Below, one piece after another: positions 25,192 to 33,618 of a DNA stretch of 38,059 nt. Position 1 is the stretch's first letter. Each line of letters opens with the position of its first letter. This stretch comes from an uncultured Rhizobiaceae group bacterium. Its GTDB lineage: Bacteria; Pseudomonadota; Alphaproteobacteria; Rhizobiales; Rhizobiaceae. The stretch is from the NCBI GenBank assembly GCA_905480295.1, contig CAJQPW010000221.1:1-38059 (forward strand), read 5' to 3'. The position numbers and the translations under genes were made by a program. The notes under the pieces are model-generated. The model was given only the letters and a program-made list of their open reading frames with translations, was not told where the DNA came from and did not search any database.

Positions 25192-26339
25192 ACAGTAAGC
25201 CCCGTATTCTGTTTTACTTTCTGCACCTGCTCGGTGTCGGTCACATATACAGGGCACAAAGACTGATCGAAGGCTTCGCCCGTCAAGGCCTTGCTGTTGA
25301 TATCATCTATGGCGGGGAGCCGGTGCCCGGCGTAACTTTCAACGCCGAAAGCATGCACTTTCTGTCCCCCATTCGCGCCGCCGACAATGCCTATTCCCAC
25401 TATCTCGATTCTCACGGAAACCGTTTGGAGAAACCGTTCCAGCAACAACGGGTTGCGGAAATAGAAGCAATTTTTGACACGCTGAACCCGGATCTAATTT
25501 TAACCGAAGCCTACCCATTCGGACGCCGCATGGTGCGGCATGAGATGGACGCATTGTTAAGGGCTGCCGGCAAGCGCCAGCCAAAACCGCTGATTGTAGC
25601 CAGTGTTCGTGACATCCTTCAGGAGCGAAAAAAAACCGGGCGGGTTGAAGAAACCTGCCAGCTGATTGAGGATCATTATGATAAAATTCTGGTCCATTCC
25701 GATCCGAACATCATTCCTTTGCAGGCCACGTTTCCAGCGACCGAAAGGATCGCTGACAAGATCACTTATACCGGATTTGTAATCCCTTCATCATCTGATT
25801 CTCCAACAATGGCACCACGAGACGTGATCGTGTCCGCCGGGGGTGGCGCGTTTGGAGGTGCTTTGATGGACACAGCACTTAAAACAGCCATCAACCGTCC
25901 TGATCTGACCTGGTATATGTCGACCGGCCCCAACCTTTCAGAGCAGCAATTTAACCTTCTGAACACACGCTGCCCGGATCACGTTAAACTGGTTCGCTAT
26001 ATTTCCAATCTGGCAAACCAAATGAAACTGGCGAAGGTTTCGATCTCACAATGCGGATACAACACCGCCATGGACGTTTTGGCAGCCCACAAGGAAAGCC
26101 CCTGCCGCGCCGTATTTGTGCCCTATGATACCGAAGGACAGTCGGAACAAATCCGGCGCGCGCAATTGCTGGAAGAGGCGGGATATGCGGTCAATCTGCC
26201 GCAATCGAAACTCACTGACGAAGGCCTGTCGCAGGCCATTGACCAGGCAATGGGCTTGCCTAATGTGGACCTTGCTGTTGATTTTGATGGCGTCGACAAC
26301 ACCGCACGATTGCTGCGTTCCTGGCTAGAGCACCGATGA
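25188..26339 (+). CDS. COG4671/MurG-like glycosyltransferase, paralogue of the gene at 22674
   Basis: A 383-residue predicted glycosyltransferase with the same design as the product at 22674: an N-terminal ILFYFLHLLGVGHIYRAQRL loop, LTEAYPFGRRM, a Gly-rich turn VSAGGGAFGG at the start of the C-domain, and a donor-site region SQCGYNTAMDVL followed by AVFVPYDTEGQSEQ. The two proteins are clearly related but well diverged, pointing to an old duplication with separate linkage roles. ATGA overlaps at both ends (25188-25191 and 26336-26339) place it inside one translationally coupled operon. No membrane segment is visible. Donor and acceptor unknown. Confidence 0.85.
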   Translation: MNSKPRILFYFLHLLGVGHIYRAQRLIEGFARQGLAVDIIYGGEPVPGVTFNAESMHFLSPIRAADNAYSHYLDSHGNRLEKPFQQQRVAEIEAIFDTLNPDLILTEAYPFGRRMVRHEMDALLRAAGKRQPKPLIVASVRDILQERKKTGRVEETCQLIEDHYDKILVHSDPNIIPLQATFPATERIADKITYTGFVIPSSSDSPTMAPRDVIVSAGGGAFGGALMDTALKTAINRPDLTWYMSTGPNLSEQQFNLLNTRCPDHVKLVRYISNLANQMKLAKVSISQCGYNTAMDVLAAHKESPCRAVFVPYDTEGQSEQIRRAQLLEEAGYAVNLPQSKLTDEGLSQAIDQAMGLPNVDLAVDFDGVDNTARLLRSWLEHR

Positions 26340-27481
26340 GCAAAATCGCTTTTTATGCAACCATCAAACCGCCGGATCATCCGATCGCCTCCGGTGACCG
26401 TCTTATCGCTCGCAATCTGATTGCGGCGCTGAAAATCGCCGGTTATGACGTCGAACTGGCCAGCAGATTCATCGCCTATTCCAAACGTGAGGCCAAGGAA
26501 ATTCTGCTCCAGCGAAAGGCCGATGCTCATGGAGAAGCCAAGGCCATCATCGAACGGTTAAAACCATCACCGCCGGACCTTTGGATAACGTATCATCCCT
26601 ACTGCAAAGCACCCGACTGGATCGGGCCCATTGTATCGGCGGCCTTGGGGATCCCGTATGTTACCATTGAAGCAGCGCGCACCGGACAGGGGTTTGAAGA
26701 TGGCGGAGACCGTTGGGTCCATTGGCGACAGGAGGCACAGACCGGCATTCGCAAAGCCGATCTGCATCTTGCGTTTAAACCGACGGATCAGGCCTTCCTG
26801 ACGGAACTGCTGGGAACGCATGAACACATCGCGATGATTGCACCCTTCATCGACACCACACCTCCGGAACATCTTCCCGATGTTCAATTTCCCAATCATT
26901 GGCGCCCCGGCGTGCCCAAAATGATTGCGACGGGCATGATGCGGCCGGGGAAAAAAGTTAAAAACTTTCAATTGATTGCTGACGCGCTGCTGCGGCTTCA
27001 AGCCCTGCATTGGAACCTGTTGATCATCGGTGGAGGGCCGGAAGAGGAGACCGTTCGGGCGATGTTTGAACCGCTGGACCAGCAACGGATCGAATTCACG
27101 GGCATCGTGCCCCATGAGGAAGTTCTGGCCTATATGCGGCGGGGCGATCTGTTCGTCTGGCCCGGTTGGAAGGAGCCCATCGGCATGGTCTATCTGGAAG
27201 CTCAATTGATGGGCCTTCCCGTCGCCGCGCTTGATTCCATGGGGGTTTCGCTGAGCGTTCACCATGGCAAAACCGGTCTGTTGGCAGCCGAGGATGATCG
27301 GCAGGGGTTTGCCGACAATCTTGCGACATTGCTGTCACACCCGTCGTTGCGCCGGGACTTTGGTCAGGCGGCAATGCGATCGGTCACGGTTTCCCACTCC
27401 CTGCCAGCAGCGGCCAACAGCCTGCGTGCAAAGCTTGATCCGCTCATGAAGAACGGAGCTGGACGGCGTCACTCTCAATAA
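26336..27481 (+). CDS. GT4-family glycosyltransferase
   Basis: A 381-residue GT-B glycosyltransferase. The C-domain shows ATGMMRPGKKVKNFQLIADAL (donor-domain start, about 199-219), LLIIGGGPEEETVRAMFEP, and the GT4 nucleotide-sugar region LFVWPGWKEPIGMVYLEAQLMGLPVAAL with the acidic pair spaced as in the E-x7-E motif. The N-domain has SKIAFYATIKPPDHPIASGDRLIARNL, the usual acceptor-side opening of such enzymes, with the GDR segment. It overlaps the previous gene by ATGA; its TAA overlaps, by one base, an ATG that opens the next frame. It completes an A-B-A'-B' series with the three genes before it. Confidence 0.87.
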   Translation: MSKIAFYATIKPPDHPIASGDRLIARNLIAALKIAGYDVELASRFIAYSKREAKEILLQRKADAHGEAKAIIERLKPSPPDLWITYHPYCKAPDWIGPIVSAALGIPYVTIEAARTGQGFEDGGDRWVHWRQEAQTGIRKADLHLAFKPTDQAFLTELLGTHEHIAMIAPFIDTTPPEHLPDVQFPNHWRPGVPKMIATGMMRPGKKVKNFQLIADALLRLQALHWNLLIIGGGPEEETVRAMFEPLDQQRIEFTGIVPHEEVLAYMRRGDLFVWPGWKEPIGMVYLEAQLMGLPVAALDSMGVSLSVHHGKTGLLAAEDDRQGFADNLATLLSHPSLRRDFGQAAMRSVTVSHSLPAAANSLRAKLDPLMKNGAGRRHSQ

Positions 27482-27561
27482 TGTGCATTTCGGTCTATCG
27501 AAATGCCTGCCAAATGGGTTACACCCCGTGTATTGGCTTAACCCGGACCAGGGATGCATCG

Positions 27562-28722
27562 GTGATTAAGATTGCGCTTGCGCTTATTGGCATTTTGATC
27601 GCGACCAGCGCGCGCGCCGTCCCACACCTGGTGATTGATTTGAATTCAGGCCATGTATTGTCACAGCAACAGGCTTTCGACCCCTGGCACCCGGCCTCGC
27701 TGACCAAATTGATGACCGCCTATGCAGTTTTTGGTGCCTTGCAGAGCGGTGAAATCAGCCCGGATCATCCGGTTCGCGTCAGCAAGAACGCGCGGCGACA
27801 ACCTCCGAGCCGCATGGGTTATCGCACCGGCACGACAATCACAATCGAGGATGCTCTGAAACTTCTGGTCATCAAGTCGGCCAATGATATTTCCGTGGCG
27901 ATTGCCGAAAGTGTATCAGGTTCGGTGCCAGCTTTTGCTGCCCGTATGAATCGCGACGCTGAAAGATTGGGTATGACGAACTCGCGTTTCGTTAATCCGC
28001 ACGGCCTTCACGACCGGCGTCAGGTCACAACCGCGCGGGATCTGGCGCTTCTGGTGCGGGCGTTGCACCTGCGCTATCCGCGCTACAAGACACTGTTTGA
28101 AACCCCGTCTGTGATGGCGCCCAGCCGGACCAAAAACGGCAAACTGATCCACCGCATTTATTATTCATACAACCTGTTGCTGGAACGCTACCGGGGCGCT
28201 GATGGGTTCAAGACCGGATTCGTCTGTGCATCGGGATATAATTTTATCGGGTCGGCCACCCGGTCCGGGCGACGCATTGCGGCCGTGGTGTTGGGGCGCG
28301 ACTCGCAGACAAGCCGTGTCGTTGACGCCGCCAAACTGATAACAGAGGGCTTCCAACTGCCTTTGAATGCTGGTCAGCCGATCGAACAGATGAAGGCCAA
28401 CGGTCCTGTGCCCAGTGGCCCCCGCAACATGCGGAGCGTTTTGTGCACCAAGGAAGCACGCGCTGCCCGCTATGAACCCGGAGCAGGACAGGCCTTTGTC
28501 AAATCACCCTGGTTGCTTGAACGCACGGTCAACCGGACACCTTTGAAAGTAGCTCTGTTGGGCCGGTCCGCAGCTCCTGTTCGCCTGGCCCGGGTTCCAC
28601 TGCCAAGCTTTCGCCCCTCAATCGTCCCAAGACCAACCGTTGTCCAAGAACCACAATTGCAGCCGGCCCCTGCCAGTGTCGCGCGCATTCCGCTGCCAAC
28701 GTTTCGTCCAAGAGCATTATGA
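27562..28722 (+). CDS. D-alanyl-D-alanine carboxypeptidase (PBP5/DacF-like, S11 family)
   Basis: A periplasmic serine carboxypeptidase trimming peptidoglycan pentapeptides. The active-site triad is intact: SLTK (SxxK) in HPASLTKLMTAY, SAND (SxN) in VIKSANDISVAIA, and KTG in GADGFKTGFVCASG. The frame is open from ATG 27481, but a GTG at 27562 begins a good signal peptide (IKIALALIGILIATSARA) with AGGGA upstream, so I use that: 386 residues. The C-terminal tail is Pro-rich and contains two copies of ARxPLPxFRP, a low-complexity extension beyond the catalytic domain. It follows the last glycosyltransferase directly, and its stop overlaps cobW by ATGA. Confidence 0.9.
   Translation: MIKIALALIGILIATSARAVPHLVIDLNSGHVLSQQQAFDPWHPASLTKLMTAYAVFGALQSGEISPDHPVRVSKNARRQPPSRMGYRTGTTITIEDALKLLVIKSANDISVAIAESVSGSVPAFAARMNRDAERLGMTNSRFVNPHGLHDRRQVTTARDLALLVRALHLRYPRYKTLFETPSVMAPSRTKNGKLIHRIYYSYNLLLERYRGADGFKTGFVCASGYNFIGSATRSGRRIAAVVLGRDSQTSRVVDAAKLITEGFQLPLNAGQPIEQMKANGPVPSGPRNMRSVLCTKEARAARYEPGAGQAFVKSPWLLERTVNRTPLKVALLGRSAAPVRLARVPLPSFRPSIVPRPTVVQEPQLQPAPASVARIPLPTFRPRAL
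28588..28710 (+). repeat. Two copies of an ARxPLPxFRP-coding repeat in the carboxypeptidase tail
   Basis: Codons 28588-28617 (ARVPLPSFRP) and 28681-28710 (ARIPLPTFRP) encode the same decapeptide with two conservative changes, separated by a Pro/Gln/Val-rich spacer at the extreme C-terminus of the D,D-carboxypeptidase. Confidence 0.7.
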
Positions 28723-29783
28723 TCGCACCGATCCCGGTCAGTTTGATTACCGGTTTCCTCGGCTCAGGAAAGACAACCCTGCTTAACCGTCTGTTGAAGC
28801 AGGGCGCGTTGCATGATGCCGCGCTGATCATCAACGAATTTGGTGACGTGGGGATTGATCATCTGCTGGTGGAAACGGCAGATGAGGGCATTGTCGAATT
28901 ATCGGACGGCTGCCTGTGCTGCACCATACGGGGTGACCTTGTGGATACGCTGTCGCGGTTGCTCAACCGCGACATGCCCCCGGCCCGGATCATCATCGAA
29001 TCAACGGGTCTGGCTGACCCGGCTCCAATTCTGCACGCGATCATGGGTCATCCGATGCTGTCGCAAGCCCTGCGGTTAGATGGCGTGATCTGCCTGATTG
29101 ACGGGGTCAACGGCATGTCCACACTCGACGAACATGAAGAAGCCGTCAAACAGGTCGCTGTCGCTGATCGGTTGGTCCTGACCAAAACGGATATGGCGGC
29201 TCCCGACGACAATTTAATTCCGCGACTTCAGCAGTTAAACCCTGCCGCTCAATTGCTGGATGGTCAGAAAGACAAGATCGGCTTTGCCGGCCTGTTCAAT
29301 TGCGGTTTGTATGATCCCAGCACCAAGACTGCCGATGTTGCCCGCTGGCTCAATGACGAGGCCATCTCCAGTCACCAACACCATCACAACCACGACATCA
29401 ATCGACATGATGCCCGCATCCGTGCCTTTACATTGCTTTCAGATCAGGCCGTAGATGCATCAGCACTGGCCGCGTTCGTCGACTTGTTGAGATCCGCACA
29501 CGGACCCAACCTGCTGCGGGTCAAAGGCATTGTCCGGATTAAGGAAGATCCGAACCGACCCGTGGTTATTCACGGGGTTCAGCAGGTATTCCACCCTCCC
29601 GCTACCTTGCCGGTCTGGCCTGACGATGACAGGCGCACCCGCCTGGTGATGATCACCCGGGACTTGTCGGAACCGTTTGTGCGAAAACTGTTTGATGCTT
29701 TCGTCGGCAATACCGGAATCGACACCGCTGATCGACAGGCCCTGGACGATAATCCACTGGCTGTGCCGGGAAAAAGCTTCTAG
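28719..29783 (+). CDS. CobW/COG0523 family GTPase (metal chaperone)
   Basis: A G3E-family P-loop GTPase of the type used to deliver Zn, Co or other metals. The 354-residue protein has Walker A GFLGSGKTT (12-20), NEFGDVGID, the metal-binding CLCC (65-68), ESTGLADPAP and a TKTD base-recognition motif, followed by a His-rich linker (about 219-232, HQHHHNHD) and a CobW_C domain. The His loop suggests Zn or Ni/Co handling, but the client is not indicated by neighbours. It is translationally coupled to the carboxypeptidase gene (ATGA). Its stop shares the four bases CTAG with the stop of the convergent tusA-like gene. Confidence 0.9.
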   Translation: MIAPIPVSLITGFLGSGKTTLLNRLLKQGALHDAALIINEFGDVGIDHLLVETADEGIVELSDGCLCCTIRGDLVDTLSRLLNRDMPPARIIIESTGLADPAPILHAIMGHPMLSQALRLDGVICLIDGVNGMSTLDEHEEAVKQVAVADRLVLTKTDMAAPDDNLIPRLQQLNPAAQLLDGQKDKIGFAGLFNCGLYDPSTKTADVARWLNDEAISSHQHHHNHDINRHDARIRAFTLLSDQAVDASALAAFVDLLRSAHGPNLLRVKGIVRIKEDPNRPVVIHGVQQVFHPPATLPVWPDDDRRTRLVMITRDLSEPFVRKLFDAFVGNTGIDTADRQALDDNPLAVPGKSF

Positions 29784-30064
29784 ATTTTTCCATCGCAGCG
29801 TTCCAACAGGAACCGGTGACTGTCACCTTCACCCTCCTGCTGTTCGATGAGTAATTGTTTGTATTCATTGCAATAATTGGGAATATCAATAGCCGCCAAC
29901 GGATCATCCGTCAGCACCCATACCCGGGTGCCGGGCTGCATTTTACGCATCGCATGACGGGTCTTCAGAACCGGCAGTGGACACTGATAACCCCTAAGAT
30001 CAAGCTCTGTATCAGCCAACAATTCTATCCCCTGTTTCATTACCAACGCCGTTGTGGCAGGCAT
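29780..30064 (-). CDS. TusA/SirA-family sulfur carrier protein
   Basis: A 94-residue protein of the TusA family, small cytoplasmic persulfide carriers. The hallmark LDLRGYQCPLPVLKTRHAM with the CPxP motif (Cys28) is present, followed by the VWVLTDDPLAAIDIP strand-helix. It could relay sulfur for tRNA thiolation, molybdenum cofactor or Fe-S work; no partner genes (TusBCD, YeeE, IscS) are present here. A second in-frame ATG at 30040 would give 86 residues, closer to family length. It converges on cobW with a 4-bp overlap and diverges from the DUF924 gene. Confidence 0.9.
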   Translation of the reverse strand: MPATTALVMKQGIELLADTELDLRGYQCPLPVLKTRHAMRKMQPGTRVWVLTDDPLAAIDIPNYCNEYKQLLIEQQEGEGDSHRFLLERCDGKI

Positions 30065-30129
30065 ATCATGTCAACCGGGATTTCACAGAGTCTTTTGTGT
30101 CCGCGTGCAAAATGGTGGAGAAAATTCAT

Positions 30130-30672
30130 ATGCCGACAGACCCCAAAACTGTACTCGATTTCTGGATCAACGCAGGACCAAAGAAATGGTGGCGAAAGGA
30201 TCCGAGTTTTGACGCGGAAATTGAACAGAAGTTCGGTGAAACCTATCGGATGGCCTGCAAGGGAGAGCTGGACCATTGGCAAGATAGCCCGGGCAGCGCA
30301 TTGGCGCTGATTTTGGTACTCGATCAATTCTCGCGCAATCTCAACCGTAACAGCGCACTGGCCTTCGCTCAGGACGACAAAAGCGTCGAAATTGTCAAAA
30401 AACAGATTGCATCTGGTGCTGATCGGCAAATGCCCCCAGAAATCACCAATTTCTGCTACCTGCCGCTGATGCATTCCGAAAATCTGGCCAATCAGAAAAC
30501 GGGCTTGGAACTGATGCGACGAATCGGGAATGAAATGGGCCTGCGTTCAGCAATAGAACACCATGATATTATTGCTGAATTCGGTCGTTTCCCGCACCGA
30601 AACACGGTCCTTGGCCGTGAAACTACCCCGCAGGAGCAAGCCTTTCTCGACGATGGTGGTTTCGCCGGTTAA
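30130..30672 (+). CDS. DUF924 family protein
   Basis: An all-helical DUF924 protein of 180 residues. Diagnostic segments are VLDFWINAGPKKWW at the start, LALILVLDQFSRNLNRNSALAFAQD, FCYLPLMHSEN and FGRFPHRNTVLGRETTPQEQAFL at the end. The fold is tetratricopeptide-like; no biochemical function is established. I chose ATG 30130 because GGAGA sits about 9 nt upstream and the domain begins straight after; upstream in-frame starts (30052, 30112) add residues lacking the family pattern. Its stop codon is part of a CtrA box for the next operon. Confidence 0.88.
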   Translation: MPTDPKTVLDFWINAGPKKWWRKDPSFDAEIEQKFGETYRMACKGELDHWQDSPGSALALILVLDQFSRNLNRNSALAFAQDDKSVEIVKKQIASGADRQMPPEITNFCYLPLMHSENLANQKTGLELMRRIGNEMGLRSAIEHHDIIAEFGRFPHRNTVLGRETTPQEQAFLDDGGFAG

Positions 30673-30684
30673 TCATCGCTTAAC
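30669..30684 (+). promoter_or_regulatory. CtrA box upstream of the flippase operon, overlapping the DUF924 stop
   Basis: Plus strand TTAA-TCATCGC-TTAACC is a perfect CtrA consensus. It begins on the last bases of the DUF924 gene (its TAA is 30670-30672) and lies 95-111 bp upstream of the flippase GTG, leaving room for a promoter in the remaining 107-bp intergenic stretch. Confidence 0.68.
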
Positions 30685-30779
30685 CTCAAACCAATTGCAG
30701 TCGTGCCAAACCAATAAAATCTTAAACGAATTGCAGACATTGTGCTGGTCGCTTCATTCACCTTGCGTCCGGATTCCGC

Positions 30780-32228
30780 GTGACCCTATTCGACAAGCTG
30801 ATCCCTTCTGACCTTCTGCGGCCCTACGTGCCGCAGTTTGCGTCCCGTCGTTGGGCTGGGCCGATCGACCGGGGATTCGATGTCGCTGATGCGATCGTGG
30901 CGGGAAAGGACGAAAAGGCCCTATCGCTGCGCACGGCTCTGTTTGCCTTTGCCATCCGCATTATCAGTGCCTTCATTGCTTATGTCAGTCAGGTCCTGAT
31001 GGCCCGTTGGCTGGGCAGCCACGAGTACGGAATTTTTGTATGGGTATGGGTCGCCGCCGTCATCTGTGGCGGTCTCGCTTGTCTGGGATTCCCTTCGGCC
31101 GTGGTTCGCTTCATTCCGCAATATCGCGTTGAAAAGAATGATGCTGCGCTGCGCGGCATTACATACGGATCGCGTATCTATTCTCTGTTCGCCGCAACAC
31201 TGCTGGCTGTGGTGGGCATCGCTGTCACCTATTTCTTCCAGGAAACCATTTCATCAATCTATGTATTGCCGCTGTTTTTGGCTGCGATCTGCCTGCCGAT
31301 GCTGGCGCTAGCCGAAGTGCAGGATGGGGTCGCACGCGCCTTTAATTGGATCGATATTGCCCTATCGCCAACCTATCTGTTGCGACCGGTTCTCATCTTG
31401 ATCGCCATGGTCGGTGCCCTTGCTTTCGGCATGCAAGCAACGGCGGCAACGGCGCTGATGGCAACCATTGCGGCGACCTGGTTCAGTTCAATTGTCCAAC
31501 TGGTGCTGATCAATCAGCGGTTGAAACGGTCTGTGCCCTCCGGACCCAAACAATTGAATGCAAAAGTCTGGATTGTGGTTGCCCTGCCAATATTCCTGGT
31601 CGAGGGGTTTTTCGCTCTGTTGACCAACGTCGACATCCTGATTGCAGGTGCCTACCTGCCTCCTAAGGACGTTGCGATTTATTTTGCCGCTGTGAAAACT
31701 CTTGCGCTGGTGCATTTTGTCTATTTCGCTGTGAAGGCTGGCGCCGCACACCGCTATGCCCAATATTTCACCGCCGGAGACAAGCCGCAGTTTGAGAGCT
31801 TTGTCCAGGATACCGTTAAATGGACATTCTGGCCCTCGGTGGCGATGGCATCGGTGATACTGGTATTGGGCAATATTTTGCTGTCCCTGTTCGGTCACGA
31901 TTTTGCAACCGGCTATCCCCTGCTCTTCATCCTCGTATTGGGCATTGTAGCGCGGGCTGCGATTGGGCCGGCAGAAAGTGTGCTCACCATGTCTGGTCAG
32001 CAGAACATCTGCGCCACGGTTTATGGCATCACCCTGGCGGTCAACATCGTATTGAACCTGACCTTCATTCCGCTGTTCGGTCTCTATGGTGCGGCATGGG
32101 CCACCACCATCGCCATGGCGTTTGAAGCGGCAGCTCTGTATTCCATTGTGCTGCGAAGGCTGGGAATCCATATGTTTGTGTTTGCACCCGTTACCGACGC
32201 GCACCAAGCCCGACCGGAGGTGCGATAG
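30780..32228 (+). CDS. Wzx-type polysaccharide flippase (MOP superfamily)
   Basis: A 482-residue polytopic membrane protein of the polysaccharide transporter family, which flips lipid-linked oligosaccharides across the inner membrane. After a hydrophilic N-terminal tail of about 50 residues come at least twelve hydrophobic segments; family-typical features are the first-helix region FIAYVSQVLMARWLGSHEYGIFVWVW and the conserved ADILIAG-like helix (here VDILIAGAYLPPKDVAIY). The start is GTG 30780 without a strong ribosome-binding site. The next gene begins 2 bp after its stop. With the glycosyltransferases upstream this suggests Wzx/Wzy-style assembly, although no polymerase is seen. Confidence 0.88.
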   Translation: MTLFDKLIPSDLLRPYVPQFASRRWAGPIDRGFDVADAIVAGKDEKALSLRTALFAFAIRIISAFIAYVSQVLMARWLGSHEYGIFVWVWVAAVICGGLACLGFPSAVVRFIPQYRVEKNDAALRGITYGSRIYSLFAATLLAVVGIAVTYFFQETISSIYVLPLFLAAICLPMLALAEVQDGVARAFNWIDIALSPTYLLRPVLILIAMVGALAFGMQATAATALMATIAATWFSSIVQLVLINQRLKRSVPSGPKQLNAKVWIVVALPIFLVEGFFALLTNVDILIAGAYLPPKDVAIYFAAVKTLALVHFVYFAVKAGAAHRYAQYFTAGDKPQFESFVQDTVKWTFWPSVAMASVILVLGNILLSLFGHDFATGYPLLFILVLGIVARAAIGPAESVLTMSGQQNICATVYGITLAVNIVLNLTFIPLFGLYGAAWATTIAMAFEAAALYSIVLRRLGIHMFVFAPVTDAHQARPEVR

Positions 32229-32230
32229 CG

Positions 32231-33529
32231 ATGGGCATATTTGAAATGGCGGCATTGCAACCCGGTCGAAAACGGGATGGCCTCGGGCGACTTGTTGAAA
32301 GACGCGGTGATACACGCCTGCCAACTCTGCGCAGCAGCCAATCTGGAATGTCCGCTCATTTGTGGGAGCTGGAACTTGTGCCCGCTATAGCCCTTGCCCG
32401 GCTGAACCATGACATCGGTGCTCTGTCAGAACGCGCGCTTGATCAGAACATCTTTTTTGAACCAACAGTATTGCGCGCTGCATGGCCGCGCCTGACCAGC
32501 CTGCTGGCACCGCATGGCGTGTGGATGGCGTGCCTCTGGCAGAGCGGCGAGGATAACCGCGCATTGCGGCTGTTTATGCCGATCCGCATTCACAAAGTTG
32601 GACTGCCACGAAAAACCGTTTTGCAACCCCTTTCTAACCAATTCATGCCGATTGGCACGCCATTGATTGATGCGGAATATGCCGGCGAAGCCTGTGAGAC
32701 ACTTTTGCGTCTGCTGTCTGACCCTGATCTCAACCTGCCGGACATTCTCGATTTGGCTTTCCAACGGACTGACAGTGCCAGCACCCGCGCTCTTATTGCG
32801 GCGGCAAACAGCCTCGGTTTGTCGAACAGCACTTACAATTCCCACCAGCGAGCAGCACTGCTGTCTAAGAATAATGGCGAGGGAAAGAACGCAACCGGCC
32901 TCAGCAAGAAGCATCTGCGTGAACTCGCACGACAGTTCAGAAAGCTGGAGGAGAAGGGCGAAACACGTTTTGAGATTGCGCGCAGCCAAAACAGAGTGCT
33001 TGATTCGGTTGAAGAATTTTTGACCCTTGAACTCAGTGGATGGAAGGGGCGTAAGGGAACCGCACTTTATAATCACAAGAGAATTGCTGCGTTTTCCCGC
33101 CAAATCGTCGCCGAACTCGCGATGAACAAGAATTGCGAAATTGTCTCCCTGAAACACAACGGTAAGACCATTGCGGCGCTCATATTGCTGGGACGCGAAG
33201 GGCGATTTGTTGCCTGGAAGATTGCATTTGACGAAACCATGTCCGCGTATTCTCCCGGCATGCAGGTAATGGTGAAAGCAACACAAGACCTGCTCGAACG
33301 AAAGCAGTTTCTGGAAGCAGACAGTCTTGCCGTTCCTAATCATCAGATGATGAATCGGGTTTGGCCCGAACGTTTGGCGATGACAGATATGGCGATTGCA
33401 CTTACGCCAGAAGCCGACCAAAACATCGACCAGTTGATTGCGGCAAAGTCCAGACTCCAGGACTGGAAACTATTGACCAAAAATGCACTGCGCCGCACCC
33501 GCATGTTCCACCGAATCCTCGGTCGCTGA
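32231..33529 (+). CDS. BioF2/CelD-like GNAT-fold acyltransferase
   Basis: A 432-residue protein resembling the GNAT-related BioF2/CelD family (FemAB-like double-GNAT), found with cellulose, exopolysaccharide and holdfast genes. Recognisable parts are the N-terminal DQNIFFEPTVLRAAWPRL stretch, GLSKKHLRELARQFRKLEEKG in the middle, LELSGWKGRKGTAL (a typical family segment), and KIAFDETMSAYSPGMQVM near residue 345. It presumably acylates a glycan or lipid-linked intermediate in the cytoplasm. It is co-transcribed with the flippase (2-bp gap). HfsK of Caulobacter is a comparable GNAT-type protein in holdfast synthesis, an analogy of type only. Confidence 0.8.
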   Translation: MGIFEMAALQPGRKRDGLGRLVERRGDTRLPTLRSSQSGMSAHLWELELVPAIALARLNHDIGALSERALDQNIFFEPTVLRAAWPRLTSLLAPHGVWMACLWQSGEDNRALRLFMPIRIHKVGLPRKTVLQPLSNQFMPIGTPLIDAEYAGEACETLLRLLSDPDLNLPDILDLAFQRTDSASTRALIAAANSLGLSNSTYNSHQRAALLSKNNGEGKNATGLSKKHLRELARQFRKLEEKGETRFEIARSQNRVLDSVEEFLTLELSGWKGRKGTALYNHKRIAAFSRQIVAELAMNKNCEIVSLKHNGKTIAALILLGREGRFVAWKIAFDETMSAYSPGMQVMVKATQDLLERKQFLEADSLAVPNHQMMNRVWPERLAMTDMAIALTPEADQNIDQLIAAKSRLQDWKLLTKNALRRTRMFHRILGR

Positions 33530-33618
33530 ACTCAAACCAGCTGCGAATTCGCGTTTGGCCATTCACACTATTTGTGGTTACCTTGGCCCCATCTGTACCG
33601 TTGTGCGAATGCCCTTTT

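Noticed and set aside
33361-33618. Upstream extension of doeA
   Set aside because: The first 57 codons overlap the acyltransferase gene in another frame, and the DoeA-like sequence begins at MNTQLFFS (33619).
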